In this document: positions 24,476 to 35,712 of the stretch, piece after piece
How the letters are laid out: every line of letters begins with the position of its first letter
Position numbering within the stretch: the first letter of the stretch is position 1
Assembly: GCA_021018995.1 (NCBI GenBank)
Contig: CM037590.1
Coordinates: 101,991,097 to 102,055,096, forward strand
Source of the DNA: Chloranthus sessilifolius
Taxonomy: Eukaryota > Streptophyta > Magnoliopsida > Chloranthales > Chloranthaceae
Direction of reading: 5' to 3'
Length of the DNA stretch: 64,000 nt
Notes under the pieces: generated by a model
Databases searched by the model: none
What the model saw: only the letters and a program-made list of their open reading frames with translations
What the model was told of the DNA's origin: nothing
Made by a program: the position numbers and the translations under genes

Positions 24476-25730
24476 GTGAACTACCTTGCTGTGACAAGGA
24501 TCCCTCCACATTGGAACAAGAATGATAGAAACTTGTTTTTCTCCCAGATCAGACACTATATATGGGAGGACCCATATCTTTTTAAGCATTGTCGAGACCA
24601 AGTAATTCGAAGATGTGTCCCAAAAACAGAGTTCCACCACATCTTAACCATGAGTCATGAACAGGCTTGTGGGGGCTACTTCAGTGATAGCAGGACTCTT
24701 GCAAAGGTGCTTCAGGTGGTTTCATTGGCCTACTCTGTTCAAAGATGCCCGACAACATTACAAAGCTTGTCCTCGATGCCAGCAGATGGGAAGTATTACT
24801 AAGAGGAATTCCATGCCTTTGCAGCCCATACTGGTGGTCGAATTGTTTGATGTCTGGGGTATTGATTTTATGGGACCATTTCCCCCCTCTTGTGGATATA
24901 ATTTCATCCTTGTAGCTGTGGATTACGTGTCCAAATGGGTAGAAGCCATAGCTACAAGGACAAACGACCACAAAGTTGTCATTAAATTCCTCAAAGACAA
25001 CATCTTCTCTAGGTTCGGCATCCCTAAAGCCATCATCAGCGATGGGGGAAGCCACATTCTGTAATAAACCTTTTAATACTCTGTGACCCATAGGGTAGCC
25101 ACCCCCTACCACCCACAAACCAATGGACAAGTAGAGATTTCCAATAAAGAAATCAAACACATTTTAGAGAAGACTGTGAGAAGTGATAGGAGGGACTGGT
25201 CCATGAAATTGACAGATGCCCTATGGGCTTATAGGACTGCCTATAAGACCCCCATAGGTATGTCCCCATTCAGACTAGTTTATGGCAAGGCATGCCATTT
25301 GCCTGTTGAATTGGAACACAAAGCATACTGGGCTATTAAAGTAATAAATTCTGATTTCAACTCCGTTGGTATACATAGGAAACTATAGATAGCTGAGCTG
25401 GAAGAGCTCAGATTGGAAGCATACGCCAATGCTCAGACCTACAAAGAGAAGACCAAAGCCTTCCACGATAGACATTTGTTACGGAAAGAATTCAAACCCA
25501 ATGATAAGGTGTGGATGTTCAATTCTAGATTAAAATTCTTTCCAGGAAAGTTGCAGTCCAGATGGGATGAACCATTCATAGTTGTACATGTTTCTCCCTC
25601 TGGAGCTATTGAGGTCAGGGACCCTACAGATGGTAGAGTCATGAAGGTCAATGGCTAGAGGCTCAAACTGTGTGTGGACAAGATTTGTGAGCCTGAGGAG
25701 AGCATTGATCTTCAAGACCCTCCAAGTTGA
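24476..25730 (+). pseudogene. Athila integrase (element B)
   Basis: The N-terminal zinc finger ([19 protein letters not shown]) is split by a frameshift at about 24715. The core has [20 protein letters not shown] with a deletion and stops just after it (25063-25080), and [16 protein letters not shown]. The C-terminus ([19 protein letters not shown]) ends at the stop 25728-25730. TAG stops at about 25387 and 25657 replace Gln codons present in element A. Compared with element A, about 20 residues after the second catalytic Asp are damaged. Confidence 0.87.
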
Positions 25731-26484
25731 TAGCTGACTTCGGCATGTATCATATGTAAAATATGTGATTTATTTATATTAACAAAGTGATGGCTGGCTT
25801 AGCAGGAAAATTTTCAGGGTGCTGAGACTGAGCACTACACTCAATTATCCAACTGTTGGCTTTTAGAACACTTCGATAAGATGGCTGATGATTTCGATAG
25901 GATGCTGGACATTTTCAAGGGGCACTGAGCCTTGACGATAGGTGAAACCAACCCCTCGATAGGTTAAATATGGCAACAGACACTTTTCGATAGGTTCTGG
26001 GTACCTATCGAAACCTATCGAAATAACGAATCACGTCAAATTCAAAGCTATCGAAAGGAAGGCCCCACCTGTCGAGATCCTATCGAATTGTACCGTTTGT
26101 AAGCATTGACTGCCACACCATCGATAAGACACATTGACCTATCGCCACCATCCTCGTCATCCTATCGAAATCGTTTTTCACACTCGTATCGATAAGATAA
26201 TCTTGTCCTATGGCACATTATTTTAGAATTTATGGTGCATGCTGCCCTAACTTAATCTTCCCTCCTAAATTTAGTCCATCATGTAGTCCACGCTCCAATT
26301 CCCACCCAGCAACCGCCACTCCCTGTATTCCCGCCCTTCATTTTCAATTCCCACGCCTCGACGACTGCGCCACTTTTATTGCATCGTTTCGTATTCTAAC
26401 GCCCATGCACCTTAAATATTCACTTTGTCCAGCCCTTCCATATCCATTCCACCCTAACCTGCCCAACTCTTCCAGCCCCCACTC
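25731..26484 (+). promoter_or_regulatory. Internal motif array (CCTATCGA) and TATA-like box
   Basis: About thirteen copies of TCGATAGG or CCTATCGA, with close variants and in both orientations, occur at 25863-26205. TTAAATATT is at 26412-26420 and the small ORF starts at 26485, about 75 bp later. The same motif forms the array in the 3' LTR of this element. Internal promoter function is inferred. Confidence 0.5.
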
Positions 26485-26730
26485 ATGGCTGACGACAAAC
26501 CTCAAGAGTTGCCTATCAAGTTCGTCCCAGTCTGGCCACCACCACCTCCACCGGTCGAGCTTGATCCTCTTCAATTTCTCTGGGATGAATATGCCGAGGT
26601 CCAGCGAATCCTCGCCAAAGAGAAAAAGAAAAACCTAAAGAGGGAGAAGAAGAGGTAGAGGACCGAGTCACCAATTGCCTCCCCTCTATCATCCTCATCA
26701 TCATCCACCACCCCACCCTCTGCCCCCTGA
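26485..26730 (+). pseudogene. Small accessory ORF (MADDKP family), element B
   Basis: The 81-codon frame starts MADDKPQELPIKF. It has a Pro-rich block (WPPPPPPVELDPLQFLWDEY), a basic block (AKEKKKNLKREKKR) and a Ser/Thr/Pro tail, ending at TGA 26728. One in-frame TAG (about 26656) follows the basic block. The block order equals that of the ORF at 16069 in element A, although the surrounding DNA has diverged. This supports past selection on the protein. The family is unknown. The basic block could be a nuclear signal or bind nucleic acid. Confidence 0.5.
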
Positions 26731-28567
26731 CCCCACTCTTTTTCCTTTTCTTCCCCCCTGGCTTGCAGTTCCTCTTCCACCCGACACCGTCTAAGGATAT
26801 CCCTGAGCCAGGGGGGAAGTTTCTTTTCACAAAGAGAAGTTGTCAACATGTCTATTTTCAGAATATTTATAATAAAATGCTTTGTTCATTTCACTTGTTG
26901 TTTCTCAAGTTATTTCTTGTTCAATTTATTTTCTCTGGATGTCTGCACAACTAAACCCATTCTGCTCAAAACAGTGAGGACACTGTTTAGTTTAGGTTTG
27001 GGGGTGTGGCATGTATGCCAACAAACTAGTTAATTTTAGTGCAACCAAGTTAAAAAGGAATAATTGAAAAGCGAATGAATTCACCTCATATTTGTTGTTA
27101 AGGAAACCTTCAAAACCATTTGCAACTGAAGCAAGCTAAAGTTTTAACATTTTTCATGAAGATAATGTCAAGAATTTTTGAAGAAAGTTTTTGATGTGTG
27201 ATGAACCAGCAACGAGAAGGGACTGTGAAGATACTCCCCAGAAATTAGATGGAAGACCATATCCAGTGAGAATTGGGCCTGAAAGATTTCTTTGAAGAGT
27301 GTCATGGCAATTCTTTCTACTTTAAGGACTGACTGGACCTAATCTGGATCACTAGAAGTTAGGTAAATCCAAGTTGAAACAACTTGACAGTACTCATGAC
27401 ATTGAGGACATGAAGTAAGGCCATCCCTTGCACAGTTTGAGCCCAAAATTCCCCACCTTTGAACTGCCCTTAATGCACACCACTTGAGCCTTAAAAGCCC
27501 CAATTTTCTTTGATGAAAACCAAAAATTCTAAACCCAAAACCTCTTGACCTATTTCAGTTCACCCTCAATATGAGAAATCAGGAAGAGGAAGGAGGAGAA
27601 AGGTTAGAGGAGCAGGGTCCTAAATCAGGTTGAAAAAGGAGAAAAACATAGTCGGTGGCATTGTGGCATTCCAGCATATATAAAAAAAATAAAAAATAGA
27701 AAAGAAAAATAAAAGGTTGAGAAAGGGAAGTCATTTCATTGAAAGACTGAAAAGAGGATCAGAAATTGATCACTTCAAATCTGAAAATTCAAGAAGTGGA
27801 TGGAATTATGCCAAAATGAAGGAGGTATTGTCTAGACACCTTACCTTTACTGATTTCTCAATTTTGAATCCTATTCTACCCTTTTATTCTTTTACAAACC
27901 TCATCCCTAAGCCACATTACAATCCAATAAAAAGACCTTACTGATCTGAAAGTGGATTGAGCTGTCATGTGGAGATAAGAATTTGCTTAACCTATGCTGC
28001 AAAGAGCTGAAAAAGTCAGAAATTCAAGCAATGTCTATACTCCTGCTTGCAGTCCTATTTGAGAGCTGTAACTGCTCTTGAGTTGAGTGATATGATTTAC
28101 CCCTCTTCTCTGTACTAATGAGTGAACAGCCCTAGTGAGACTTGGGTCTGAAATCCAGTTGATGGGGGAAGTATCTAAGCAGGATCCTCAAATTAATGGT
28201 GGGTTATGCATAAAATTTCAGAAGAAATGCCTAGACACAAACTAAGTAATGATGGAGAGATTTCAGCAAACTTTCATATTTCCAAATGGATGTCTTTCTG
28301 TTGAATTTCCTTTAATGAATGGGCATGATGTGAATTTATTTGATTTGCTTAAATTCTGCATTAACAAGTTGCACTATTGTTAACTAAGTTGTATTGGAGA
28401 AGTTTGTGGGTACCTTCACTAAAAACCCTCAGGAGACTTCACTCCTCTACTAGGGATCACCTAGGGGTTTAAAAGGCTTGATGCATATGCTAAATGCATC
28501 CGTGCTCCTTACGAAAGTGGCATTTTTATTTCCTTTTAATTCTCCTTTGCTCAAGGACTAGCAAAGC
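26731..28567 (+). other. 3' noncoding region of element B with internal PPT-like motif
   Basis: No supported gene. AGGTTTGGGGGTGTG at 26994-27008 is identical to the bases at the true polypurine tract/LTR junction (28570-28584). Several blocks align with the same region of element A, and the last 150 bp also align with the minus-strand remnant at 33487-33660. Confidence 0.6.
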
Positions 28568-28582
28568 TTAGGTTTGGGGGTG
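28568..28582 (+). other. Polypurine tract of element B
   Basis: TTAGGTTTGGGGGTG lies immediately before the LTR start TGTTAAGTGG. It matches the tract of element A. Confidence 0.8.
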
Positions 28583-30726
28583 TGTTAAGTGGTGAAAATG
28601 CCACTTTTCACTCCATAACCTAACCATTGATAGACCTGTGAGCACACTAATAAGCCCTTGTCAAGTGCATTGTGTAGACAACAATAAAAGAAGATACTAA
28701 TGAAGAAAAGCACTCAAGAATGCCCAACAAGGAGTCATCTTTCAGCAAAGGACGAGCTCAGCAATAGCACACCCAAGGGTAGCACATCATTGAACCCTTG
28801 GAGCGCATGGCTGCAGCAGGACAAGGTGAAGAAAGTGAAAATAGGTTGAAAATGTCCTATCGATTGGTCACCTAAAGAGTTCGATAGGAGTTGAAAGCAA
28901 AGAAAGGAAGGATTCGTACAGTTGAGAAGGATTCGATAGGATCAGAAGGCAGAAGAAGGATGAATTCGTGCGGATAGAACAGTTCGATAGGATCCAAGAA
29001 CCTATCGAGCAGCTGAAAGGAATGAAGAAACCATCCTATCGAAAGCCTACCTGAAGTGTAAAAGGAACCTATTGAAATGGTTCTCCAACCTGTCAAGGCT
29101 CCCAGAACCTATCGAGATGAAGATGCTGGAACTGAACCTATCGAAGGATGCTAAAGCCTTTCGATAGGAATGAGAGCCGACCTATTGGGATGACGGCACA
29201 CAGAGCTGAACCTGTCAAAAAGGACCCTTGGACCTATCAAACTACTCAGCCAACCTATCGAATACTCCAAAGCTTCAAAGAGAAAATTCACCCTATCGTA
29301 ACCTATCGAAGAGATCAGGGAACCTATCGAAAGGAACTACAAGCTTACTTTTAACCTGTCGGAAGCTTCTCCAACCTGTCGAAATTGTGTGCTGAACTTC
29401 TCAGAAACTATGCTATGCACACGCTGAGACTTGGTGACCTGCTACATGCAAATCGAGGCACCTTGGTGATCGGTGCGACGTTCTAGAAGATGCCCTAGAA
29501 AGCCCTAACCGACCCACGTGCTTTGATAGAGCTCTAACAAACTCTAACGACCTTCTAGAAGGGATTTTTGGCGGGAAAAATAGAGGAGAAAGCTATATAT
29601 AGAGATCCCCAATTGCCATTGGGGAGAATCGAAATTCTGAGCAATTTTCCAGAGATCAGAGCTTACAGTGAGATTCCATTTTCCTTCCTTTAGCCCAACC
29701 ATGGTTGGCTAATTCCTTAGGAGTAGCAAGGAGTGAGTTAGATCTATAATTGGGTAAGGTTAAGAGTGTTGCTGGGGTTAATTGTTGCACAGACTACAGA
29801 TCTGAGAACATTCCATTGTAAGAGTGACCTTGTTTGCAATGTAAATGTTATTTTCAATATTTTAATTAGATCAAAAGCTCTTTTGATTCCTCTTGGTGCT
29901 CAATCGGATTTGTGTAGAGGAGTTGCTTGATCAGCTCACCCACTTAACTGGTAGACCTCTTAGATATCATCTGAATTCCCTGGATTTGATATCCCTATAA
30001 TTTCCTGCGTCTGTGACCTGAAAATTGCAGCATCTGTAGTGGTTCTAATTGTTCTAATTGAGGCTCTGGCTTTGTAGGAGATCTATAGGATGGTCTGTGA
30101 CCATTAAAGTGGACAGATCATAACCTTAAGGTAAATCTGAGCGCAGGCCTCAATTGGATTTATTTGCTGCAATCCATGAATTCGATAAAGCCTATAGGAT
30201 GGTCTGTGACCATTAAAGTGGACAGATCATAGCCTTAAGGCTAGGTGGATCCTGTGATTTGAGGTGGAATTTATACCCTGCAGCTGTGCCTGTGGCCAGC
30301 AAGGGACTCGTGTGCTTTTGAACCCCTGTAATATGCTTAACTCAACCTGGTTGCAGTGAAGACAATCTCTAAGCTGTTCTCCATTTTCTAAGCTTTTAAA
30401 CCTTCCATCTGCAAGATCTGAGGCTCCAGATTCAATCCAAAACAATCTGCATTTTATTTGTAGTTTAGTTTAAGTGACAACTCAATTCAAAACTCTCCCG
30501 TCTTTTAACTAAAGTAGAGATCGCTACGGTGCCAGATCTCTTACAGATCTGGAGATTTATCATATTTCTAACCAGCCTCCCTGTGGACATTCCCTTACCA
30601 TTCTTTTAAAGATTGCTACAACAGATCCTGTATCTTACAGGTCTAGGATACTTTAGATGTGCTAAATCCATCTTTGTTTTCTCTTGATTTTTACATCATA
30701 AATCAGCACACTGAAATCCAACAACA
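28583..30726 (+). repeat. 3' LTR, family B
   Basis: It starts TGTTAAGTGG and ends near CCAACAACA; length about 2.14 kb. The TATA box CTATATATAG is at 29593-29602. An array of about seventeen CCTATCGA-type motifs (28855-29390) lies upstream of it, mostly as aacctatcgaa. The leader after the TATA box is only distantly like LTR A. Confidence 0.8.
28855..29390 (+). repeat. CCTATCGA motif array in LTR B
   Basis: Roughly seventeen copies of CCTATCGA/TCGATAGG with variants CCTGTCGA, CCTATTGA and CCTGTCAA, spaced 12-45 bp, in both orientations. It ends about 200 bp before the TATA box. Confidence 0.7.
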
Positions 30727-31110
30727 GTAAGAGACCAAGATCCTTAGCTGCTATTCTCCATCTTTTGAATTTTCATCTTTACTCTATTCTCCCTCATCTC
30801 TGTGTTAGATCAGATCTAGATTAATTGCATTTAACTTTTGTAGTTTGTAGTAAAAGTGACAAAGACCTAAAACCTTTCCTCTTTCTTGTTTTAGTTTAGC
30901 TTAAATTAGGATAGAGTTCCAGATCTATCATAGATCTGGAGATTTACTATAGTTAAACCACATTTCCCTGTGGACATACCCTTACTTACCTTTCAAAACT
31001 TGCTATAATAGCCCTAGTTCTTGCAGGACTAGTTGCTCACCTTGATTCCTTAGATCTGTAGTTTGAGCCTTTTAATTGTCTGATTTAATCATATATTAAT
31101 TACAAGGTGG
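30727..31110 (+). repeat. LTR C 3'-end fragment, plus orientation
   Basis: This is the last part of an LTR that resembles the reverse complement of 31265-31620. Shared blocks include a dyad around agatctatcatagatct and agccctagttcttg. It ends GTAGCACAACA at 31110. With the following minus-strand LTR it forms an inverted repeat. Confidence 0.6.
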
Positions 31111-31222
31111 GTAGCACAACAATAATACCGATGGGAATCCAAACCTTCGTCGTTCAATGAACCATTCACACATATGCCCAAGCTCCTACTATTGTATTGC
31201 CTACCTTGCAAGTATTATGAGG
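31111..31222. other. Spacer at centre of LTR inverted repeat
   Basis: About 110 bp that matches neither LTR arm in an obvious way. No ORF or RNA gene is seen. Confidence 0.4.
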
Positions 31223-33472
31223 TTAAAATCAGCACACTAAAAGAAAATCACAGAAAAGACACCAAGGTAAGGCAACCAGGCCTACAAGAACTAGGGCTGT
31301 TGCAGCAAGCTTTACAGGAGTAAGTAAGGGTATGTCCACAGATAAATGTGCTTCAAAATATGGTGAATCTTCAGATCTATAACAGATCTAGCACTCTATC
31401 CTATCTTAATTTAAAATAAAGCCAGAAAGGAAAGAGGAGAGGTTTTAAGGTGTTGCCACTTTACTAAAACTACAAAAAATTAAAGGTAAAAGCAAATAAT
31501 TTAGAGGTGAGTAAAACATAGATTTAAAGGAATGGAAAAAAGGATTTGGGGAATATAAAATCAAAAGGGGGAGAATAATAGCAGCTAGGGATTTTGGTCT
31601 TTACTGAAAATTGATTTGTTCAAAGGCAGTGCAGGAGATTGATTTGCAACTATCCTTCATCTGGCTATAAGCTCAGATGCAAGGTATAAACATCCAATCT
31701 AGACTAGAGAATTAGATTGATCTTAAGGTTATAATCTGTCCACTTTAATTACCATAGATCATCCTAGGGATTTCCTCTAATTCAAAGGTGTTAACCAGAA
31801 TAATTAAATCATTGCAGATGCTGTGGATGCAAGGCTACAAGCTCAGGCATCCGCAGGGATATTAAATCTAGGAAAATCAAATGGCAATCAAGAGATTTAT
31901 AGATTCAAATGAACTTTACAATTTACAATTCACTAACTCAATATAAACTTACAGTACATTGTTCTCAGATCTGTAATCTGTGCAACATCTAATCCCCATA
32001 CAAAGCCCTGAACCTCTCAATTTATAGTTCTTACCTCACCCTAGCTACTAAAAGTGTTTATCCAACCATGGTTGGGTTAAAGAGAGAAGGGGGAAGAAGG
32101 AAGAAGGAAGGAATTTTGGAGGAAAAGGGAAATTTCAAATTTGGTCTGAGCTCTCTCAATTTCTTGATGGTTCTTCTGTGAAACTTCTTTCATTTATAGT
32201 CTTCCCCTCTGTCCTCAGATTTGTTTCAGCCAATCAGAGCTCAAGGAAATAATTATGTTATTCTGAGCTGCTGATGTGGCTAATTTTGCTTCTAGAAACT
32301 CTCCACCAATTGGTTCAAACTGCTCAAGTACATGTGAGGTGGTTAGAGGCTTCCCATTCGTGCCCATTTGTATTCCAAAAACAACCTCAAACTAGATAAA
32401 CAGCCTTGGGACACGTGTGCATAGAGTACTGGAGTGAGCTGCAGTCTCACCTAGAACTGAGAAGTTCCCAAATCGTGTTTTGAGAGGTTCAGGGAACCTC
32501 TTGATAGGTTCTGCTGGTCCTTACTGCTTCATTCGACAAGTTAGATGTACTTCTCGTCAGGATCTGTTGAACAGCTCGACAGGATGACATCAATACCTAA
32601 CTGCTGTCCTGGCTCTAGCCATCCTCTCGATAGGTTATAATTCAACCTCTCAATATCTTATACAGCTCCAGGTGAGTCTTCAACAGGTTGTGTTTTGCTG
32701 TTTGACAGGTTGGAGGCACTTCTCGACAGGTTCATATTTTAGTACATAGACCCGTCGACAGGTTAAAATAACCTCTCAATAGCTTCAGGTATCCTCTCGA
32801 CATGTAGGTGGAACCTCGCAAGATCCACTGCATCTCCAAGTGACCTCTCGATAAGTTGCAACACACTAATTGACAGGTTCTTCAGCTGTAGCTTAAACCT
32901 TTTGACAGGTTTTGTCAACCCCTCGATAGCTTCATTTTTCTTCCTCAGAACCTGTCGATGGGTTATAATTCAGCTTCAGGTCCTCTCGATAGGTTGCTTC
33001 ATTCAGTTTCAACTCCTCGATAGGTTCTAGGAACCTGTCGATCTCTTCATATTCAAGCATCCAGACCTGTCGAATGGATGAAATAACCTCTCGAACTCTT
33101 CTGCTCTTTGCTTCCACAACTGGCACACAACTTGGGGTGCTGTCCTTCATCTGTCCAGCACACAGTAGCCTTTTGAGGGGTTCAATCTTCATCCAATGCA
33201 ACTGCTCGTACTCCCATAGGTGCCCAGTTGGACACATGCCATTCCCATAGACCTCTGAGGCTCTATGAGTTGCATGATGGCTGGCCTTTTGGGCTGCATG
33301 AGCACATGTTGAGGCAGCATGCCTCTTCTTTGGCATTTTTAGCTAGATGTCTGCACTATGACTGTAATTTATTGCTTAACTACAAAACACACTCAAGACA
33401 CATTATTAGTCACCTCAAAGGTCCATCAAAGGTCAAGTTAGAAGGTGAAAAATGGTATTTTTCACTGATTAA
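31223..33472 (-). repeat. LTR, family C, minus orientation
   Basis: On the minus strand it starts TGTTAATCAG at 33472, just after a polypurine tract, so this is the 3' LTR of a minus-strand Athila-type element. It runs to about 31223, where the end is unclear (no clean ACA end). The TATA-like ACTATAAATG is at 32191-32200 on the minus strand. A motif array of about twenty CCTGTCGA/CCTATCGA copies (32460-33110) lies upstream of it. Confidence 0.7.
32460..33110 (-). repeat. CCTGTCGA motif array in LTR C
   Basis: About twenty copies of TCGACAGG, TCGATAGG and their complements with one-base variants lie every 20-45 bp. The G-containing form (CCTGTCGA) is common here, as in the internal array at 5403. 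This suggests that the 5.4-kb remnant and this LTR belong to one family. Confidence 0.65.
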
Positions 33473-33486
33473 CACACCCCCAAACC
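33473..33486 (-). other. Polypurine tract, minus-strand Athila element
   Basis: The minus strand reads AGGTTTGGGGGTG directly before the LTR start, the same as the tracts of elements A and B. Confidence 0.75.
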
Positions 33487-34092
33487 TTAGAATTGCTAGT
33501 CCCTGAGCAAAAGAGAAATTAAAAACAAATATTGAAAACAGAAAATGTCACTTTTGTAGGGACCAGAGGTGCATTTAGGATATGTATTAAGCCTTTTAAA
33601 CCCCTAGGTGATCCCTAGTGGAGGAGTGAAATCTCCTGAGGGTTTTCATGAGTGAAGTTACCCACAAACTTCCATATGAACATGATTAAATCAAGTGCAA
33701 GCAGGTATAAGTTAGATCCCAACAAATTCAGCTTTATTCCATACCTTACCCTTTTTGAATTTAGAAGTTCCAACACAGTAAATGTAAACAAATTTAGTAT
33801 CTAAATCCTTTTTCAAACTCATCATACTAATCTGGAATCATCAAGGGAAGGCTATGCGCATATCAGTATATACTTCACCATTAATTTAAGACCCAATTAT
33901 CTCATAGGAATACTCTCACAAATGATTTCAAAGGTGTATCATTTCACACAGCTCAAGAGCAGTTACAACCCTCAAATAGGACTGTAAGCTTGAGCATAGG
34001 CAATACTTAATTCTTTAAATCTTCTACTCTCTTTACTATAGATTACACAGCTCCTCATCTCTACATGACAGCTCAATCAACTTCAGATCAGT
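33487..34092 (-). other. Athila 3' noncoding remnant, minus strand
   Basis: This aligns in reverse with the last 600 bp before the LTRs of A and B (for example the block around actagggatcaccta at 33604-33625). It is cut at 34092 by the CACTA end. No gene. Confidence 0.65.
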
Positions 34093-34540
34093 CACTACGT
34101 GAAAATTGACAAAAAATAACGGCCCAAAACCATTATAAATGTCATAAACAACGGTTTTGAGCCATTGTAAGGACTGTTGTTTATAGAGTAGTGATTTTCA
34201 TAAACAACGGCCCAAAACCGTTGTTAATTTAGTAGATAAACAATGGTCCATGCCTGTTGCAAAATAACAATATTTTTAAGCCGTTGTTTTAACAGAAAAA
34301 AGGGTTGTTATTTTTCTTCTGAAACCACGGTCTAAATCAGTGGTATGTGTAAACAACGGCGACAAGCTATTGTTAATTTCCTTCAAGAAATAACAGTTAT
34401 AGACCATTGTTTATGGCTGTTGCAAAATAATAATAATGTTGAGTCATTGTTCCTAATGGGAAAAGGGTTGTTATTTTTATTCTGAAATTACGACTTAAAT
34501 CAGTGGTATATGAAAACAACTGCTATGGACCGTTAATTTT
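34093..34540 (+). mobile_element. CACTA (En/Spm) transposon terminus
   Basis: CACTACGTGAAAA starts at 34093, after the trinucleotide AGT that could be one copy of the 3-bp target duplication. Behind it are many subterminal units of the type aacaacggtttt and its complement, both orientations, typical of CACTA ends. A block of about 160 bp (near 34300) is repeated in decayed form near 34450. I could not find the other terminus in the window, nor a transposase, so the extent is unknown. Confidence 0.65.
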
Positions 34541-35330
34541 TTTTTTTAAATGCACAAGTTCTATTTTTTTTATTTAATTAGAGTCATTTTACCTGTTACA
34601 AATATTGTATCAACCACATATCACTCTACGAGAGAAAAAATTCATAATCCATTAAACTAAATAGAAAAATAATAAGTCAAAAATAAAATTATTCTATAAC
34701 ATTCTATTAATACATTCAACACCATTTTATTAAACTATTTAAAGATATTATATTAATATATTCAACAACATCCTATAAATACATTCAACAGCGCCCTATT
34801 TGAGGAAGACTCGGGTTGCCAATAAACCCAATGGCATAGAAGTTTAATGTCTCATTGCTTGACACCTTTGATTAAGCACCTTTCAACTCGTTATCGATAT
34901 GACTTTTCTTTTATGGTTTGTCTGCCCACTTCTGACATAGGTCGTGTGTTTTCAACTTGCGCCCAATTCTCACACCACGAATTTTTCTGCCATAAAAACA
35001 AACTCAGTCACATCAACAAATTTCATAATAAAATGATACTCAAAGTTTGCATGTGTGTTCAAGAAAAAAAAATGTGCATAAGAGCAACTTGCATAAGAAT
35101 TTTTATATAATTACATTAGGAGCTTAAAATTGAAAAAGAAATATATAAAAAATGATCTATAGAGAAAAATGATTCACAGAGCTCCAGAGCCTTATACCAT
35201 CTTGTAGCAACATAGTCCTGCAAAAAAAATTATGCTTCATGAGACAAACAAAAAGAATACTGCTTGAGTCAGGATAACAGTTTCTTTAAAGCTCATATGC
35301 TGATGTACAGTGGCAAAAGGGAAAGATTAG
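34541..35330. other. AT-rich stretch, no supported gene
   Basis: AT-rich DNA following the CACTA repeats. It contains only short, unrecognisable frames. It may be the interior of the CACTA element. Confidence 0.4.
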
Positions 35331-35332
35331 CA

Positions 35333-35376
35333 ATATATATATATATATATATATGCACGCACACACACACACACAC
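35333..35376. repeat. Compound (TA)n(CA)n microsatellite
   Basis: About eleven TA units are followed by gcacg and about ten CA units. Confidence 0.9.
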
Positions 35377-35499
35377 GTTCTAAAATACAAACTTTTTCGA
35401 AGTACATATTCAGAGAACATGATTCATGGTAAAATGCAGACTTTTCGAAGTGAAAATAGTTTCTATTTTATTTTTAGAGTAGTGTCATAGCTGTTTCAT

Positions 35500-35712
35500 T
35501 AGACCACCGAAGCTTCATCAAAGCCCTTCTTAGCGAGTAGGTCAGCACAAGAATTCGTCTCGCTCCAAATATCCTAAATATTGCAAGACTGAAAACCTGC
35601 TCGTAAGATTTTTCATATCTTCAAATCAAGTAGATGTAGCGCCATGGTCTTTTAAAATCACCTTTGATACAGATCTAGAAATAAGGGAATCAGAGTAAGG
35701 ATAGATATTGGA
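35500..35712 (-). pseudogene. LINE-type RNase H C-terminal scrap
   Basis: The minus strand reads SETNSCADLLAKKGFD and soon reaches a stop at about 35497. This is the typical end of the RNase H domain (N-x-x-AD-x-LA-KKG) of plant L1-type LINEs and of related RVT_3 proteins. Upstream on the minus strand, phrases like VILKDH and FEDMKNL are compatible, but the frame breaks. It is only a small remnant. Confidence 0.45.

Larger units (their letters stand above)
22438..30726 (+). mobile_element. Athila-lineage LTR retrotransposon B, 5' part missing
   Basis: It contains the end of the protease, RT, RNase H, integrase, motif array, small ORF, noncoding 3' region, polypurine tract and a complete 3' LTR. 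Its own 5' LTR and gag are absent. Instead, a family-A LTR fragment lies upstream, and that LTR is clearly different from its 3' LTR. The element was therefore truncated or recombined. Confidence 0.8.

Noticed and set aside
34093..34199. A 107-bp miniature element between CACTAC and GTAGTG
   Set aside because: Only six terminal bases match and the flanking trinucleotides differ (AGT versus ATT).
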